From: Chloracidobacterium sp.
GTDB taxonomy: Bacteria > Acidobacteriota > Blastocatellia > Pyrinomonadales > Pyrinomonadaceae
NCBI GenBank assembly: GCA_016711345.1
Contig: JADJTD010000001.1
Coordinates: 3,908,001-3,972,000 of the forward strand
DNA: 64,000 bases
Reading direction: 5' to 3'
Shown one piece after another: positions 18,401-25,524 of this stretch. The notes beneath the pieces were generated by a model, which searched no databases, was not told the DNA's origin, and worked only from the letters and a program-made list of their open reading frames with translations. Both the position numbers and the translations under genes were made by a program. Numbering within the stretch: position 1 is the first letter of the stretch; each line of letters starts with the position of its first letter.

Positions 18401-18845
18401 GAAACAAAACGCCGACGGAAGCTGGACTATCAAATCCGGCGCCCGTGTGCGAGTTCGCTTGACGATGGTCGCACAGGCTAGACGGTATCATGTCGCTCTG
18501 GTTGATCCGCTGCCCGCAGGGCTTGAAATACTCAACCCAGAGCTTGCCGTGACCGAATCAATTCCGGCAGATCAAGGCGGCAATACTTCGATCCTCGAAT
18601 ATGGCAGCAAATCGTATGGCTACGGCTCTTGGTGGTGGCGCCAATATTGGTTCGATCATCAAAACTTCCGCGACGAACGTGCCGAGGCGTTTGCGTCGTT
18701 ACTGTGGGAAGGCGTTTACAATTACTCATATGTAACGCGTGCCACAACGCCCGGACAATTTATCGTTCCGCCTGCAAAGGCCGAAGAGATGTATCATCCT
18801 GAGACGTTCGGACGGACTGGGACAGACTTTGTAAGGGTAGAATAG
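12417..18845 (+). CDS. Giant bacterial alpha-2-macroglobulin-like protein
   Basis: 2142 residues. A signal peptide (WALLLSIYITFIAPAAVTVKA, cleavage near residue 27) has no lipobox Cys, so the protein is periplasmic or secreted rather than a lipoprotein. Ig-like and MG domains fill about 130-1300. A linker with PPPPP and KKK runs about 1310-1390 (bait-like). The A2M domain starts at about ALWSPTVKTDSNG, and the thioester motif CSEQ is at C1635-Q1638, inside the alpha/alpha thioester domain. A C-terminal receptor-type domain ends the protein. Macroglobulins trap proteases that cleave the bait and bind them through the thioester. The usual partner gene, penicillin-binding protein 1C, is not next to it. 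Residues about 1061-1069 (SEPGAIATG) are encoded by a dispersed repeat. Confidence 0.93.
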   Translation: MKKLTTWALLLSIYITFIAPAAVTVKAQAMQKAKEQRMNNLPDGLKFRLSEGVEGAETREKQPLASTDPLSQGDANSILKRLPEIKPEKDDQTDFAKRVGTLPAPKTGQKIPVKFPSDETRGTPKIDTSGETLQVIRFSPEGEIPLAPDLSVTFSQPMVTVTSQEEAAKFAPVELTPQVEGRWRWLGTKTLMFDTTKRFPMATKFAARVPAGTKSANGQVLQKDVVWTFTTPPPKVEQMFPQNQIVKRDALIYISFDQEIDPATVLQTITVTGQGKKLAVRLATETEIAADGSISYYSKQAQPKRWLAFRAVNSDGLPENALPPASTITVNIEKGTRSAEGPLTTTKAQSFSFQTYSPLKFNGGYCNYRNAPKCSPFDAWYLEFNNAIEASKFTKEMLRIEPAIEGLNIYPAGSNISIQGYKKGKTTYKVTVDGSISDVFGRSLGQSATATIRVGSAETNLYSQGGFMTVLDPTAKPTYSIYSTNLNDVKVRLYSVEPKDWSAFQNYVRYRNYNDGKRPASIPGKLVSDKIVPIAGKPDEMVETRIDVAVALDGGFGNVVVDIEPLEDSREAVVVRGYNPRVLTWLQATQIGLDAFVDNTELVGFATELKTGKPLSGVELSIYPNGKAVSQQSTVIDEGYLATAWNWLTRSLRGGPSDETQANDADGSITNVETVPESQTNRTSENGILRLPLPDASAPQQNLLIAKRGKDTAFMPENTEYYWQDSGNWYKKPEYDSLRWFVFDDRKMYKPKEEVSVKGYIRKISGGKLGDVEGLGDAASGLTYSVKDAQNNEIAKGSGNLNSFGAFDFKFSIPDNANLGYSQIELNTNSSISGGSFQHQFQIQEFRRPEFEVTSKVETEAPHFVGGKALLSVEAKYYAGGGLANAETNWTVTANATNYTPPNRGDYTFGTWMPWWRVYEYGGYGGRGGYGGGSSQSFKGVTDASGKHLLKIDFESVKPPRPYTISAASSVQDVNRQTWSSTTSLLVHPSDLYIGIKTPRTFVQKGEKIDIESIVSDIDGNLIAGRDAEIKAVLKDWTFDKGSWQEVTVDEQTCTVKSLGSEPGAIATGSSSKCSFIAKQGGQYTITATVMDDKERFNESVMTVWVPGGKQPPKRNVEQEEAQIIPSKKDYAPGDVAELLVIAPFTPAEGVLTLRRDGIVKTERFTMKDSSITLKIPLEEKYLPNITAQVDLVGAAARTNDKGEIDTKLAPRPAFASGNINIPISTASRKLTVVADPVDKTLAPGGETKVNVAVTDSRGEPVANSEVAIVVVDDSVLALSRYTIGDPADTFYTARGTGVTDYHSRKDILLGNPDDVKKPPPPPSDSIDTSRTTVESSMSAPSADMMPKASGPKKKEARSGKFQIDGASASENSFIIDGQEVDQNGKPIALRENFNALALWSPTVKTDSNGRATLDVKLPDNLTRYRITAVSVDTGKRFGKAESTITAKQPLMVRPSAPRFMNFGDRIDMPVIVQNQTDKDMAVDIAIRATNAELIGGDLSGSEGAQDETSASPRTLPTGRVSAIGRRVVVKANDRAEVRFPVSTLKAGTARFQIAVSSGKFSDAAEISLPVWTPATTEAFATYGTTDQNGAILQPVTTPGDVFAQFGGLEVTTSSTQLQELTDAYIYLANYPYECSEQISSRMISTAALRDVLTAFKAKDMPTEEQLNKRFARDIEILKSRQRDDGSFGLWKKDKERYEYPFLTAHVAHALALAKAKGYKVPDEMIKKTKPYLKDVEKHFDEWYKNSPEVRWTISAYALYIRDMMGDKDAAKAKKLLTEATIEKMPFEALGWILSVLANDANSQTEVQAILHFLNNRTTETAATANFVTDYRDGGWLIMASNRRADGVLLEAMIKADQKNDLIPKLVRGLLANRVKGAWSNTQENVFILLALDKYFNAFEKVTPDFVTRVWLGNTYAGEEVFKGRSVDSKQINIPMSYLVDQGGTSNLILDRQGAGRLYYRIGMKYAPKNLKLEPADYGFTVLRKYEAVDDKDDVKQNADGSWTIKSGARVRVRLTMVAQARRYHVALVDPLPAGLEILNPELAVTESIPADQGGNTSILEYGSKSYGYGSWWWRQYWFDHQNFRDERAEAFASLLWEGVYNYSYVTRATTPGQFIVPPAKAEEMYHPETFGRTGTDFVRVE
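15597..15622 (+). repeat. Dispersed repeat inserted in frame in the macroglobulin gene
   Basis: The word TCAGAACCGGGAGCGATAGC plus CGACTG is found here and again at 24155-24180 and 25403-25428, both outside coding sequence. Here it is read as SEPGAIATG without breaking the frame. Confidence 0.85.
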
Positions 18846-18927
18846 TCAGTTAGTCTTCAATTCTAGCCGCTGGCTGCTAGCTGTCTGCCTCTGGCCGGCA
18901 GCTAATAGCTAGTCGCTTGCAGCTGGA
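18846..18927. repeat. GC-rich inverted-repeat region after the macroglobulin gene
   Basis: Words CTGGCTGCTAGCTG (near 18873) and CAGCTAATAGCTAG (near 18900) form an imperfect stem. This could be a terminator-like structure or a short palindromic repeat. The next gene starts just after it. Confidence 0.45.
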
Positions 18928-18975
18928 ATGTATTTGAAAAATGCCGGTTTACGCGCCAAGATGAAATGGACTTAT

Positions 18976-19809
18976 ATGAAAGTTCTTATTATATTGGCAG
19001 CGGTCTTAATTTGTTTTTCTTCCTTAACTGCGCAAACAGATCTGCAAGAGATGGTCGATGCCGAACACGCTTTTGCACAGCTTGCGGCAGACAAAGACAC
19101 TCGCACTGCGTTTCTCGCAAATATGACAAGCGACGCGGTTGTGTTTGTGCCGGAGCAAACAAACGCTAAGTCTTTTTGGGAAGCCAAAACGCCGAATCAA
19201 AGCTTGCTGTCGTGGGCGCCGAATTTTGCAGATATAACGAGCAGCGGCATTCTTGGTTATACGACGGGCAATTGGGAGTTTCGAGCGAAAGGTAAGGACG
19301 ACACGCCTTCGGCGTTCGGTGAATTTATTACGCTGTGGCTGCGTCAACCCGACGGCAAATATAAATGGGTTGTTGATATCGGCGTCACTCATCAAAAGCC
19401 CGACAGATATTCAACTGACTGGACAACAGCAACACCTGAAAAAACTCAGAAAAGTTCGACAAGCGTTCCGACATCAAATCCTGCCGAGGAATTTTATCAT
19501 TTGGTTGCTGCTAAGGGTGTTACCAAAGCTTATGATAACTTTGCGGACGATAACATACGTTCATACCGCGAAGGCAGCTTGCCTATTCTCGGCAAGAAGA
19601 ATGTGCTGAAGCTTCTGAAAAACGACAAGGCAAAGATCACTTTTGCAAAACGAAGCACCGCATTTGCCGCGGGTGATATTGCATATAATCTAACCTCTTA
19701 CACAAAGACGCTAGACGGGAAGATCGAAAAGGGCAATTTTCTACAAATATGGAAATTCTACAACGGCAAATGGCACATCGTTCTCGACATATTTAAACTC
19801 ATTCCATAA
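18976..19809 (+). CDS. Secreted protein with two NTF2-like (DUF4440/SnoaL-type) halves
   Basis: About 277 residues from the ATG at 18976 (MKVLIILAAVLICFSSL, a signal peptide cleaved near TAQ); an ATG at 18961 is an alternative. The first half (EMVDAEHAFAQLAADKDTRTAF ... YKWVVDIGVTH) and second half (EEFYHLVAAKGVTKAYDNF ... GKWHIVLDIFKLIP) each look like a cone-shaped NTF2-like domain, a fold used for small-molecule binding. The catalytic role is unknown. It ends one base before kdsD and is probably co-transcribed with it. Confidence 0.75.
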   Translation: MKVLIILAAVLICFSSLTAQTDLQEMVDAEHAFAQLAADKDTRTAFLANMTSDAVVFVPEQTNAKSFWEAKTPNQSLLSWAPNFADITSSGILGYTTGNWEFRAKGKDDTPSAFGEFITLWLRQPDGKYKWVVDIGVTHQKPDRYSTDWTTATPEKTQKSSTSVPTSNPAEEFYHLVAAKGVTKAYDNFADDNIRSYREGSLPILGKKNVLKLLKNDKAKITFAKRSTAFAAGDIAYNLTSYTKTLDGKIEKGNFLQIWKFYNGKWHIVLDIFKLIP

Positions 19810-19810
19810 T

Positions 19811-20788
19811 ATGCACGCAAAGTTGAGCAGTCATTTCACAAAAGTCACCGAGGTATTGAAACTCGAGTCTGAGGCCGTCGCACAAGCAGCGGCGAATCTC
19901 GATCCGAATCAGGTCGAAAAGGCAACGGAAATTCTTAGGTCGTGCAACGGCAAAGTCGTCGTAACCGGCGTCGGTAAATCCGGTGCGATCGCTGAAAAGA
20001 TCGCGCAAACGTTGACTAGTACAGGAACCGTTGCGATCTACGTTCATCCGTCAGACGCTATTCATGGCGGACTCGGTGTGATGACCTCGGAGGACGTTGT
20101 TATCGCATTGAGCAATTCGGGCGAGACAGACGAGATACTTGTCATTCTGCCTTATCTAAAGCAACGCGGCTCAGGTTTGATAGCCATCGTCGGCAACACG
20201 AATTCCTCTCTTGCCCGCAACGCAGATGCAGTTCTCAACGCATCGGTGGACAAAGAAGCCTGTCCATTGAATCTTGCCCCGACCGCATCGACAACCGTAG
20301 CTCTTGCTATCGGCGATGCTATCGCAATGGCATTGATGGACGCAAAAGCGTTGACCGCCGAAGATTTTGCTGCCAATCATCCTGCAGGACAGCTTGGAAA
20401 ACGGCTGACCTTGACCGTCGATGCGTTGATGCATCCGAGCCCGAATGTGTCGGCTAATGCGACCTGGCTCGATGTCGTAAAAGCCATTTCCAGTCATGCT
20501 CTCGGTGCAGTTAACGTAGTTGGTGAAAATTCGAGCTTGCTCGGTATTGTGACCGACGGCGACCTTCGCCGCACGATCGAACGCACTTCGCACAACGATC
20601 TTTCGACACTTTCAGCCGAAAATATGATGACACCATCGCCAATCACTGCTTCGCCGGAAATGCTCGCCTACGACGCTCTTCGACTAATGGAAGATCGCCC
20701 GTCGCAGATCTCGGTTCTGCCTGTTACTCATAACGGAATTTGTGTAGGGCTTTTAAGATTGCACGATGTCGTCAGAAGCGGACTTTAA
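19811..20788 (+). CDS. kdsD: D-arabinose 5-phosphate isomerase (KdsD/KpsF/GutQ)
   Basis: Converts ribulose 5-phosphate to arabinose 5-phosphate, the first step to Kdo for LPS. An N-terminal SIS domain (about 35-170) has VVTGVGKSGAIAEKIAQTL, HPSDAIHGGLGVM and the ALSNSGETDEI loop. Then come AANHPAGQLGKRL and two CBS domains (about 205-325: HALGAVNVVGENSSLLGIVTDGD and the closing VLPVTHNGICVGLLRLHD). The length is normal. It implies a Gram-negative outer membrane. Its stop codon directly abuts the stop of the opposing gene. Confidence 0.95.
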   Translation: MHAKLSSHFTKVTEVLKLESEAVAQAAANLDPNQVEKATEILRSCNGKVVVTGVGKSGAIAEKIAQTLTSTGTVAIYVHPSDAIHGGLGVMTSEDVVIALSNSGETDEILVILPYLKQRGSGLIAIVGNTNSSLARNADAVLNASVDKEACPLNLAPTASTTVALAIGDAIAMALMDAKALTAEDFAANHPAGQLGKRLTLTVDALMHPSPNVSANATWLDVVKAISSHALGAVNVVGENSSLLGIVTDGDLRRTIERTSHNDLSTLSAENMMTPSPITASPEMLAYDALRLMEDRPSQISVLPVTHNGICVGLLRLHDVVRSGL

Positions 20789-22228
20789 CTAATCGTCTGT
20801 TTCCAACATTTGGTAAGGAATGCGCTGTGCGAGAAGGTGGCCGCTCATTATCAGGCCTGTCCAAATGAGAAGAGAGACTGTCGAAACCGCCCAACCGATA
20901 TTTGCGACCAGATCATCCTCAAGCGTTATTCCGGCAATGATAAGTGGAAACCCGAAGAACGCGATCTTGAGAGCTGTCTTTTTTGATCGCTCTACAGTTT
21001 CAAGCAAATTGACGCGGCCGACCTCCATTTCCATATATTCGTCGTCGGAGTTCAGATTAGAAAAATATTCGGTCTCAGCCTTTGACCAGCGACGAAGTGA
21101 AGGAGTTTCTGCGATGCGGTTCGCAGTGGAAAAATGATGAATGACATGAGCGATCTTGCCGTCTCGAAGAGCGATCTCAGCAAGGCCGCGCGCGGTTCGG
21201 AAATTCTCACCTATGCTCTCAAGCGCATTCTGAAAAACATTTCCCGCTCGACGCCATTCGCCGATCTGAAAATACCACTCGCCCAAACGCACAAGCAACT
21301 CTCCATCGTCTGCGGCGCGGCGTTCGGACAAACGCAAAGCCGCAAGCGCCCGGCGTTCTAGTTTTTGATCACGTGTCATGCCGGCAAACGAATGGAGGCA
21401 TCGTGCAAAATCAAAAATTAGCCGCGCATCGCGAGGCTTTAAAACCAACGCCCGTCGAAATGCCTCAAGTGCCTGCACCAAATATCCGGAAAGCCGCAGC
21501 TCATTTGCAAGGCTCGTCAGGTCTTCGGCCTTTTCGTCCTCAAAAAGTTCCAGCGACTCGAATTTTTGCTGCGAAGGTTTGACGCGTTTGCCGATTCGCT
21601 TGAATGAGCTTTCTAAAACGTCGGCAGCAGGGATCTGCGAAAATTCCGCACGCATTAAGGTTTCTTTTGGATCTTCAAGATGGTCGCGAAGTTCGATCGA
21701 GCGATTATCGAGCACGTTGTCTGAGAGCTTCGGCAACATGCTCTTGATGATCCGGCGATAATCTTCGCTCGTACCCGATGCTCCAGAGGCGAAAACGACA
21801 TTCAATCCTTTGCCTCGAACGACAGTGCGATAGCGGTAGTAAAGGTGGCCGCCGCGCTTCATCGTTCTTATCGCCTGCGTTTCAACTTGCTCAATATCAT
21901 TGATCTTCAAACTTCGACGAGACGTGTTAATCCACGACCAAACACGAGGGACAAGACCGGTTCGCACCAGTCGTTTGCCGTCAAATTTGATGTGGTCTGC
22001 GAGAGCAAAGAACGGGATCAGTATCCAAGACACCCCAAACAGGATCACGCCGGCTAGATCCATTTCAAGATAAAAAAGAAAGGCTGAAAAGAATGTGCCA
22101 AGAAGAAGTGCAGTAAAGTAATTTTGCGGAGAAACGCGAATTGAAACGCTCAACTCTGGCGAAACGATCTCATCCAAAGACCCATCAGCCTCAACGTGTT
22201 CAGTATTAATTTGTTCGAGATCCTTCAC
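20789..22228 (-). CDS. Membrane protein with PH-like domain and TPR repeats
   Basis: 479 residues from a GTG start. Two hydrophobic segments (about 37-80) precede a bacterial PH-like domain (IKFDGKRLVRTGLVPRVWSW ... LNVVFASG, about 85-165). TPR-like helices follow (about 235-370: LRLSGYLVQALEAFRRALVLKP, LLVRLGEWYFQIGEWRRAGNVFQNAL). A final pair of hydrophobic helices (about 425-470) returns it to the membrane. This suggests a membrane scaffold. No known gene name fits. The convergent kdsD gene ends on the adjacent base, with no room for a terminator. Confidence 0.75.
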   Translation of the reverse strand: MKDLEQINTEHVEADGSLDEIVSPELSVSIRVSPQNYFTALLLGTFFSAFLFYLEMDLAGVILFGVSWILIPFFALADHIKFDGKRLVRTGLVPRVWSWINTSRRSLKINDIEQVETQAIRTMKRGGHLYYRYRTVVRGKGLNVVFASGASGTSEDYRRIIKSMLPKLSDNVLDNRSIELRDHLEDPKETLMRAEFSQIPAADVLESSFKRIGKRVKPSQQKFESLELFEDEKAEDLTSLANELRLSGYLVQALEAFRRALVLKPRDARLIFDFARCLHSFAGMTRDQKLERRALAALRLSERRAADDGELLVRLGEWYFQIGEWRRAGNVFQNALESIGENFRTARGLAEIALRDGKIAHVIHHFSTANRIAETPSLRRWSKAETEYFSNLNSDDEYMEMEVGRVNLLETVERSKKTALKIAFFGFPLIIAGITLEDDLVANIGWAVSTVSLLIWTGLIMSGHLLAQRIPYQMLETDD

Positions 22229-22360
22229 TTATGAAAACCGCCGCTAACCATTCCCTTTAATAATTTATTCGTCATCGACGGTTAATTAGATTTTTAGACC
22301 AATTAAAGATCGACTACGAACAATTACAAAAACAACGATTGCGGCAGTATTCCCTGAAAA

Positions 22361-23245
22361 TTACTGTGCTTTAACGCTGATCGGCAACCCGCCGGCTCCG
22401 CCGCCGATCGACGGTGTTTCCGGTGTCGGCACAACGATCGAATCGGCTCGTGCAGCATCGATTGCCTTTAGTTTATCTTTGGCATTGGTAGCGGTTTCAG
22501 ACATCTTGACCGGCTTGCCGTCCATGTCCTTTGCTTCGCTGGCCGTCTTGGCAATATTAAAATAGAGATCGGCGGCTTCCTGCTTTTTGTCCTGTTTTTC
22601 CAGGACCTTAGCCAACTCAAAATTTATCGTGTCCTTTGCAACAATCGCATCGTCCATTCCCGCTAGCTCTTTATAAAGTGCAATCGCCTCATCCAACTTG
22701 TTGTCCTCAGCCTTCGTTTGAGCCAGAGCGAATTTTGAAAGTTTTGCGACGTCAGAACTTCCCGAAGCCAATCCTTCGAGTTCCTGAATACCTTTCGCGC
22801 GATCTATGGCCAGGTTATTAACAGCGATAAAGTATTTCGCCTTGTCAGCAACCGCTCCGCCAAATTTATCGGCGACAGCCTGAAATTCGGTGATCGCAGC
22901 CTCGGCGCGTTCCTTTTCGGTCTTAAAGGTCTTTTCCTTCGAACCGGCCATCGGCCCCGTCTCGGAGACCTGTGCCTGCGAGGTCTCGATCGCCTTGCCA
23001 AGCGCCGTCTGCCCTTCGCCACCTGAGCGGCGAGAGTAAACTGTCACGGCATAAGCAACTGCACCAAGTACAACTAGAGCAATGATCGCGTAAAGTATCG
23101 TCTTGCCCTTGCCTTCGAACTTTTTGCCTATGTCCTCAAGGCGCTCGTTGACCCTTTCCTGGATCGGATCATTGTACTTTTGCTTTGTCTGTGGAGTCGC
23201 GCCTGCCGCTTCCAACTGTTGAAATCGTCTCTTTTTCTGTGCCAT
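22361..23245 (-). CDS. YfgM-like single-pass TPR protein
   Basis: 294 residues. A basic cytoplasmic N-terminus (MAQKKRRFQQLEAAG) is followed by one transmembrane helix (about 49-70, ILYAIIALVVLGAVAYAVTVY). A periplasmic TPR-like domain has repeated helices (AAITEFQAVADKFGG, LDEAIALYKELAGM, KQEAADLYFNIAKTA). This topology matches YfgM, an accessory subunit of the SecYEG translocon, though sequence identity to it cannot be judged by eye. A Gly/Pro-rich tail ends the protein. Confidence 0.75.
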   Translation of the reverse strand: MAQKKRRFQQLEAAGATPQTKQKYNDPIQERVNERLEDIGKKFEGKGKTILYAIIALVVLGAVAYAVTVYSRRSGGEGQTALGKAIETSQAQVSETGPMAGSKEKTFKTEKERAEAAITEFQAVADKFGGAVADKAKYFIAVNNLAIDRAKGIQELEGLASGSSDVAKLSKFALAQTKAEDNKLDEAIALYKELAGMDDAIVAKDTINFELAKVLEKQDKKQEAADLYFNIAKTASEAKDMDGKPVKMSETATNAKDKLKAIDAARADSIVVPTPETPSIGGGAGGLPISVKAQ

Positions 23246-23401
23246 CGTTAAAAAAACTGCAAATTTCTATTGCCAGCGCGTTATATAATTGCGTTAACTG
23301 GTTGTTTTCCAAAAGAGTTAATGTATCGTAAAACAGCGATTTGAGCAACTAAAGGCAATGAATATTGAAAAGTTAGTAGTGAATAATTCTTTTTATTATC
23401 G

Positions 23402-23429
23402 GGAACAAAATCCTGTTTGCGGTGTCTAA
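23402..23429 (+). promoter_or_regulatory. ECF-type promoter upstream of the sigma factor gene
   Basis: GGAAC at 23402-23406 and GTCTAA at 23424-23429, with 17 nt between, match the general form of sigma-E-type promoters (GGAACTT, 15-16 nt, GTCTAA). The predicted start is near 23436, about 60 nt before the preferred start codon. It suggests that the sigma factor drives its own gene. Confidence 0.65.
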
Positions 23430-23494
23430 TATTACAATCCGCCTGATAGCGGATGGGCAATTTGACAGCTTCCCGTCAAGGGAGAGGCAAAAAA

Positions 23495-24148
23495 GTGGCG
23501 ATGGTCTTGGTCAAGTCAATCACATTTGACGACGAAGAAATTGGGCGGACCGCGGTGTCGGCCTTACCCACTATCGCGAGCGAAGAGCCCTGTTTTATTG
23601 ACAAATTACGTTCCGGCGACGCACTAGCCTTCGAAACGCTGATCGACCGATATTCGGGCGATATCTACGCTCTTCTCTACCGGATGACCGAAAATGCGGA
23701 AGAGGCAAGCGACCTGACCCAAGATACTTTCTTGCGGGCATTGCGGTCGATAAAGAGCTTTCGCGGCGATTCGGAATTGAAAACATGGCTCTTTCGAATT
23801 GCCATCAACGAATCGAGAAATCGCTTTCGATGGTGGAAACGGCGTAAGCGAGAGATGACGATCTCACTCGATATCTCGGTCGGCGATTCGGAAACGCCGC
23901 TATCGGATATGCTGCCGGACAACTCGATCAGCCCCGAAGACGCGGCACTTTCGCACGAACGCGAGTACGCGCTAAAGGCTGCACTGCTCGAACTTCCCGA
24001 GGTTTACCGCGAGACGATCGTGCTTTGCGATATTGAGGGGATGAGTTACGAGGAAACCGCCGCCGCATTAGGCGTCGGCATCGGAACGGTGAAATCCAGA
24101 ATTTCACGCGGCCGCGAAGAACTGAGGCGAAGATTAAAGAATTTCTGA
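23495..24148 (+). CDS. ECF RNA polymerase sigma factor (RpoE-like)
   Basis: About 217 residues. Region 2 runs from AFETLIDRYSGDIYALLYRMT through ASDLTQDTFLRALRSIKSFRG to WLFRIAINESRNRFRWWKRRK. Region 4 has LPEVYRETIVLCDIEGMSYEETAAALGVGIGTVKSRISRGREELRRRL with its helix-turn-helix. I prefer the GTG at 23495 (GGGAGAGG just upstream); the ATG at 23453 (14 residues longer) and the ATG at 23501 are alternatives. The anti-sigma gene lies downstream but 386 nt away, which is unusual because such pairs normally overlap or nearly touch. An ECF-type promoter precedes it. Confidence 0.93.
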   Translation: MAMVLVKSITFDDEEIGRTAVSALPTIASEEPCFIDKLRSGDALAFETLIDRYSGDIYALLYRMTENAEEASDLTQDTFLRALRSIKSFRGDSELKTWLFRIAINESRNRFRWWKRRKREMTISLDISVGDSETPLSDMLPDNSISPEDAALSHEREYALKAALLELPEVYRETIVLCDIEGMSYEETAAALGVGIGTVKSRISRGREELRRRLKNF

Positions 24149-24154
24149 CGCGTG

Positions 24155-24180
24155 TCAGAACCGGGAGCGATAGCGACTGG
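24155..24180 (+). repeat. Dispersed repeat copy just after the sigma factor stop
   Basis: TCAGAACCGGGAGCGATAGC plus CGACTG starts six bases after the stop codon. It is identical to the copy inside the macroglobulin gene and one base different from that at 25403. Confidence 0.85.
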
Positions 24181-24227
24181 TTTTTTGCAAACGATACACA
24201 CAACACGAGAACAAAGTGATCTTTGAC

Positions 24228-24489
24228 AATTGAATCGAATGGCTGACTCGCCCCGGTCTCATTTCAGAAGACTAAATAAAATCGGTGCCAACGATAGGTC
24301 AGAATGAACGAGCAAGTTGGGGTTTGGAAGTCCGCGAAAAGCAGTTAAACGGCATTATTTGAATCGACCAGCAACATCGACGAAAAAAAGGCCGGCACAA
24401 GCCGCAGATCAGGAAAGCCTTGTCACGACAAAACCGTTGCCGCCCGTAAAAAAGGCAGCAGCCGGGGCCAGTCAGCCATTCGATCAATT
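24228..24489. repeat. 262-bp element bounded by 28-29-nt inverted repeats
   Basis: The left end 24228-24256 and right end 24462-24489 are inverted copies (shared core ATCGAATGGCTGACT, then CCCCGG), with one substitution and one length difference. They enclose about 205 nt with no plausible gene. No clear target-site duplication flanks the ends. The whole 24149-24534 gap holds only this, the repeat copy before it and a small ACGGC-TTTA-GCCGT hairpin at 24501-24514. It could be a MITE-like insertion or a structured leader RNA for the anti-sigma gene. Confidence 0.7.
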
Positions 24490-24534
24490 AGTTTAGAGTT
24501 ACGGCTTTAGCCGTGAAGTTCTAACGACAAAGCA

Positions 24535-25374
24535 ATGAACTGCTCTGATCTACAATTAAATCTAGCTCTGTATTCTGCCAGTGACGCAGAAAGCAGCACC
24601 GTAAAGATTCACCTCGAAGCTTGCCCGCTTTGCCGCGAACAGTATTCTGAGTTTCGAGCGATCCGAAACAGCTTGCAAAAGCTGCGCCGTCCTGAAATTT
24701 CCGCTGAGTTAAAAAACTCCCTAAAGCAAAACGTCCGCTCAGAAATACGCCATTCGCATACTGCGAGGCTTCCCGTCTCCCTCGACATAAGTGAATTGCT
24801 GACGATGCGAATCATGCCATACAGCGTCGGCGTTTGCGCCTCGCTTTTGGTGGGCCTGACTTTTTTGACAATGATGTTTTCGGGAATGCTGAAACCTGTT
24901 GACTCACCTGCATCGGCATCAAGCGGCAGCCGCGACACCACTATAATGCTCGCCAGCAACCGCAACCCGTTCGAAGCGAGCGGCAACTCCGAAATTTCAG
25001 CATCTGAATACGCTCAAACACGCCTCGGCTTCGGCGGCGAATCACCAAGCATCAACCCGCAAGGTGCATTGATCGCACTGACTAAGTCGCTAGTTCGCGG
25101 CGGAATGAAGGACGATGAAGTCGTAGTAGTGGCAGACGTCTTCGGCAACGGCCTCGCCCAGATCGCCGAAGTGATCGAACCTTCCCGCGACCGACGAGCC
25201 GTCAGCGAACTCCAAAAAGCCCTCGCTTCCGACCCGGCCTTCGCACCTTTCGTCCCAACGAACCTGGAAAACCGCCCCGAAAGCGTCCGCGTAGTCCTAA
25301 AATTCCAAAGCGTCAACGTCCGCACCAACCAAAAACAACGCCCAACCCCACCGCAAAAGCCTACACGTCAGTAA
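24535..25374 (+). CDS. Putative transmembrane anti-sigma factor with ZAS-type zinc site
   Basis: 279 residues. The N-terminal 80 or so form an anti-sigma domain with the H-x3-C-x2-C motif at H26, C30 and C33 plus C3 (zf-HC2/ZAS type). One transmembrane helix follows (about 93-118, YSVGVCASLLVGLTFLTMMF) and then a periplasmic domain of about 155 residues. ZAS proteins hold ECF sigma factors at the membrane until a stress signal releases them. The partner is presumably the ECF sigma upstream. The stop codon and last residues (KPTRQ) lie within a copy of a dispersed repeat, so the C-terminus may have been rewritten by it. Confidence 0.85.
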   Translation: MNCSDLQLNLALYSASDAESSTVKIHLEACPLCREQYSEFRAIRNSLQKLRRPEISAELKNSLKQNVRSEIRHSHTARLPVSLDISELLTMRIMPYSVGVCASLLVGLTFLTMMFSGMLKPVDSPASASSGSRDTTIMLASNRNPFEASGNSEISASEYAQTRLGFGGESPSINPQGALIALTKSLVRGGMKDDEVVVVADVFGNGLAQIAEVIEPSRDRRAVSELQKALASDPAFAPFVPTNLENRPESVRVVLKFQSVNVRTNQKQRPTPPQKPTRQ

Positions 25375-25511
25375 GGGCATTCTTATGCAAAAGCCCGCAC
25401 GTGTCAGAACCGGGAGCGATAGCGACCGGGTTCCTTGCAGAAGCCCGCACGTCAGTAAGGGCCTAAGACTTAACACGAATGTTAAGCCCTCGCTCACCCG
25501 CGGGCTTCTTC
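25353..25511. repeat. Array of four dispersed-repeat modules between convergent genes
   Basis: Direct modules are at 25353-25378, 25386-25430 (a hybrid: GCAAAAGCCCGCACGT joined to the TCAGAACCGGG word) and 25436-25462. An inverted module lies at 25483-25511. The third and fourth modules can fold as a long hairpin around a 20-nt loop, which would suit a two-way terminator. The first module overlaps the 3' end of the anti-sigma gene. Confidence 0.8.
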
Positions 25512-25524
25512 ATCGAGCTTTCAG

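Noticed and set aside
24228..24489. Complete insertion sequence
   Set aside because: There is no transposase frame between the inverted ends and no visible target duplication; at most a MITE-like remnant.
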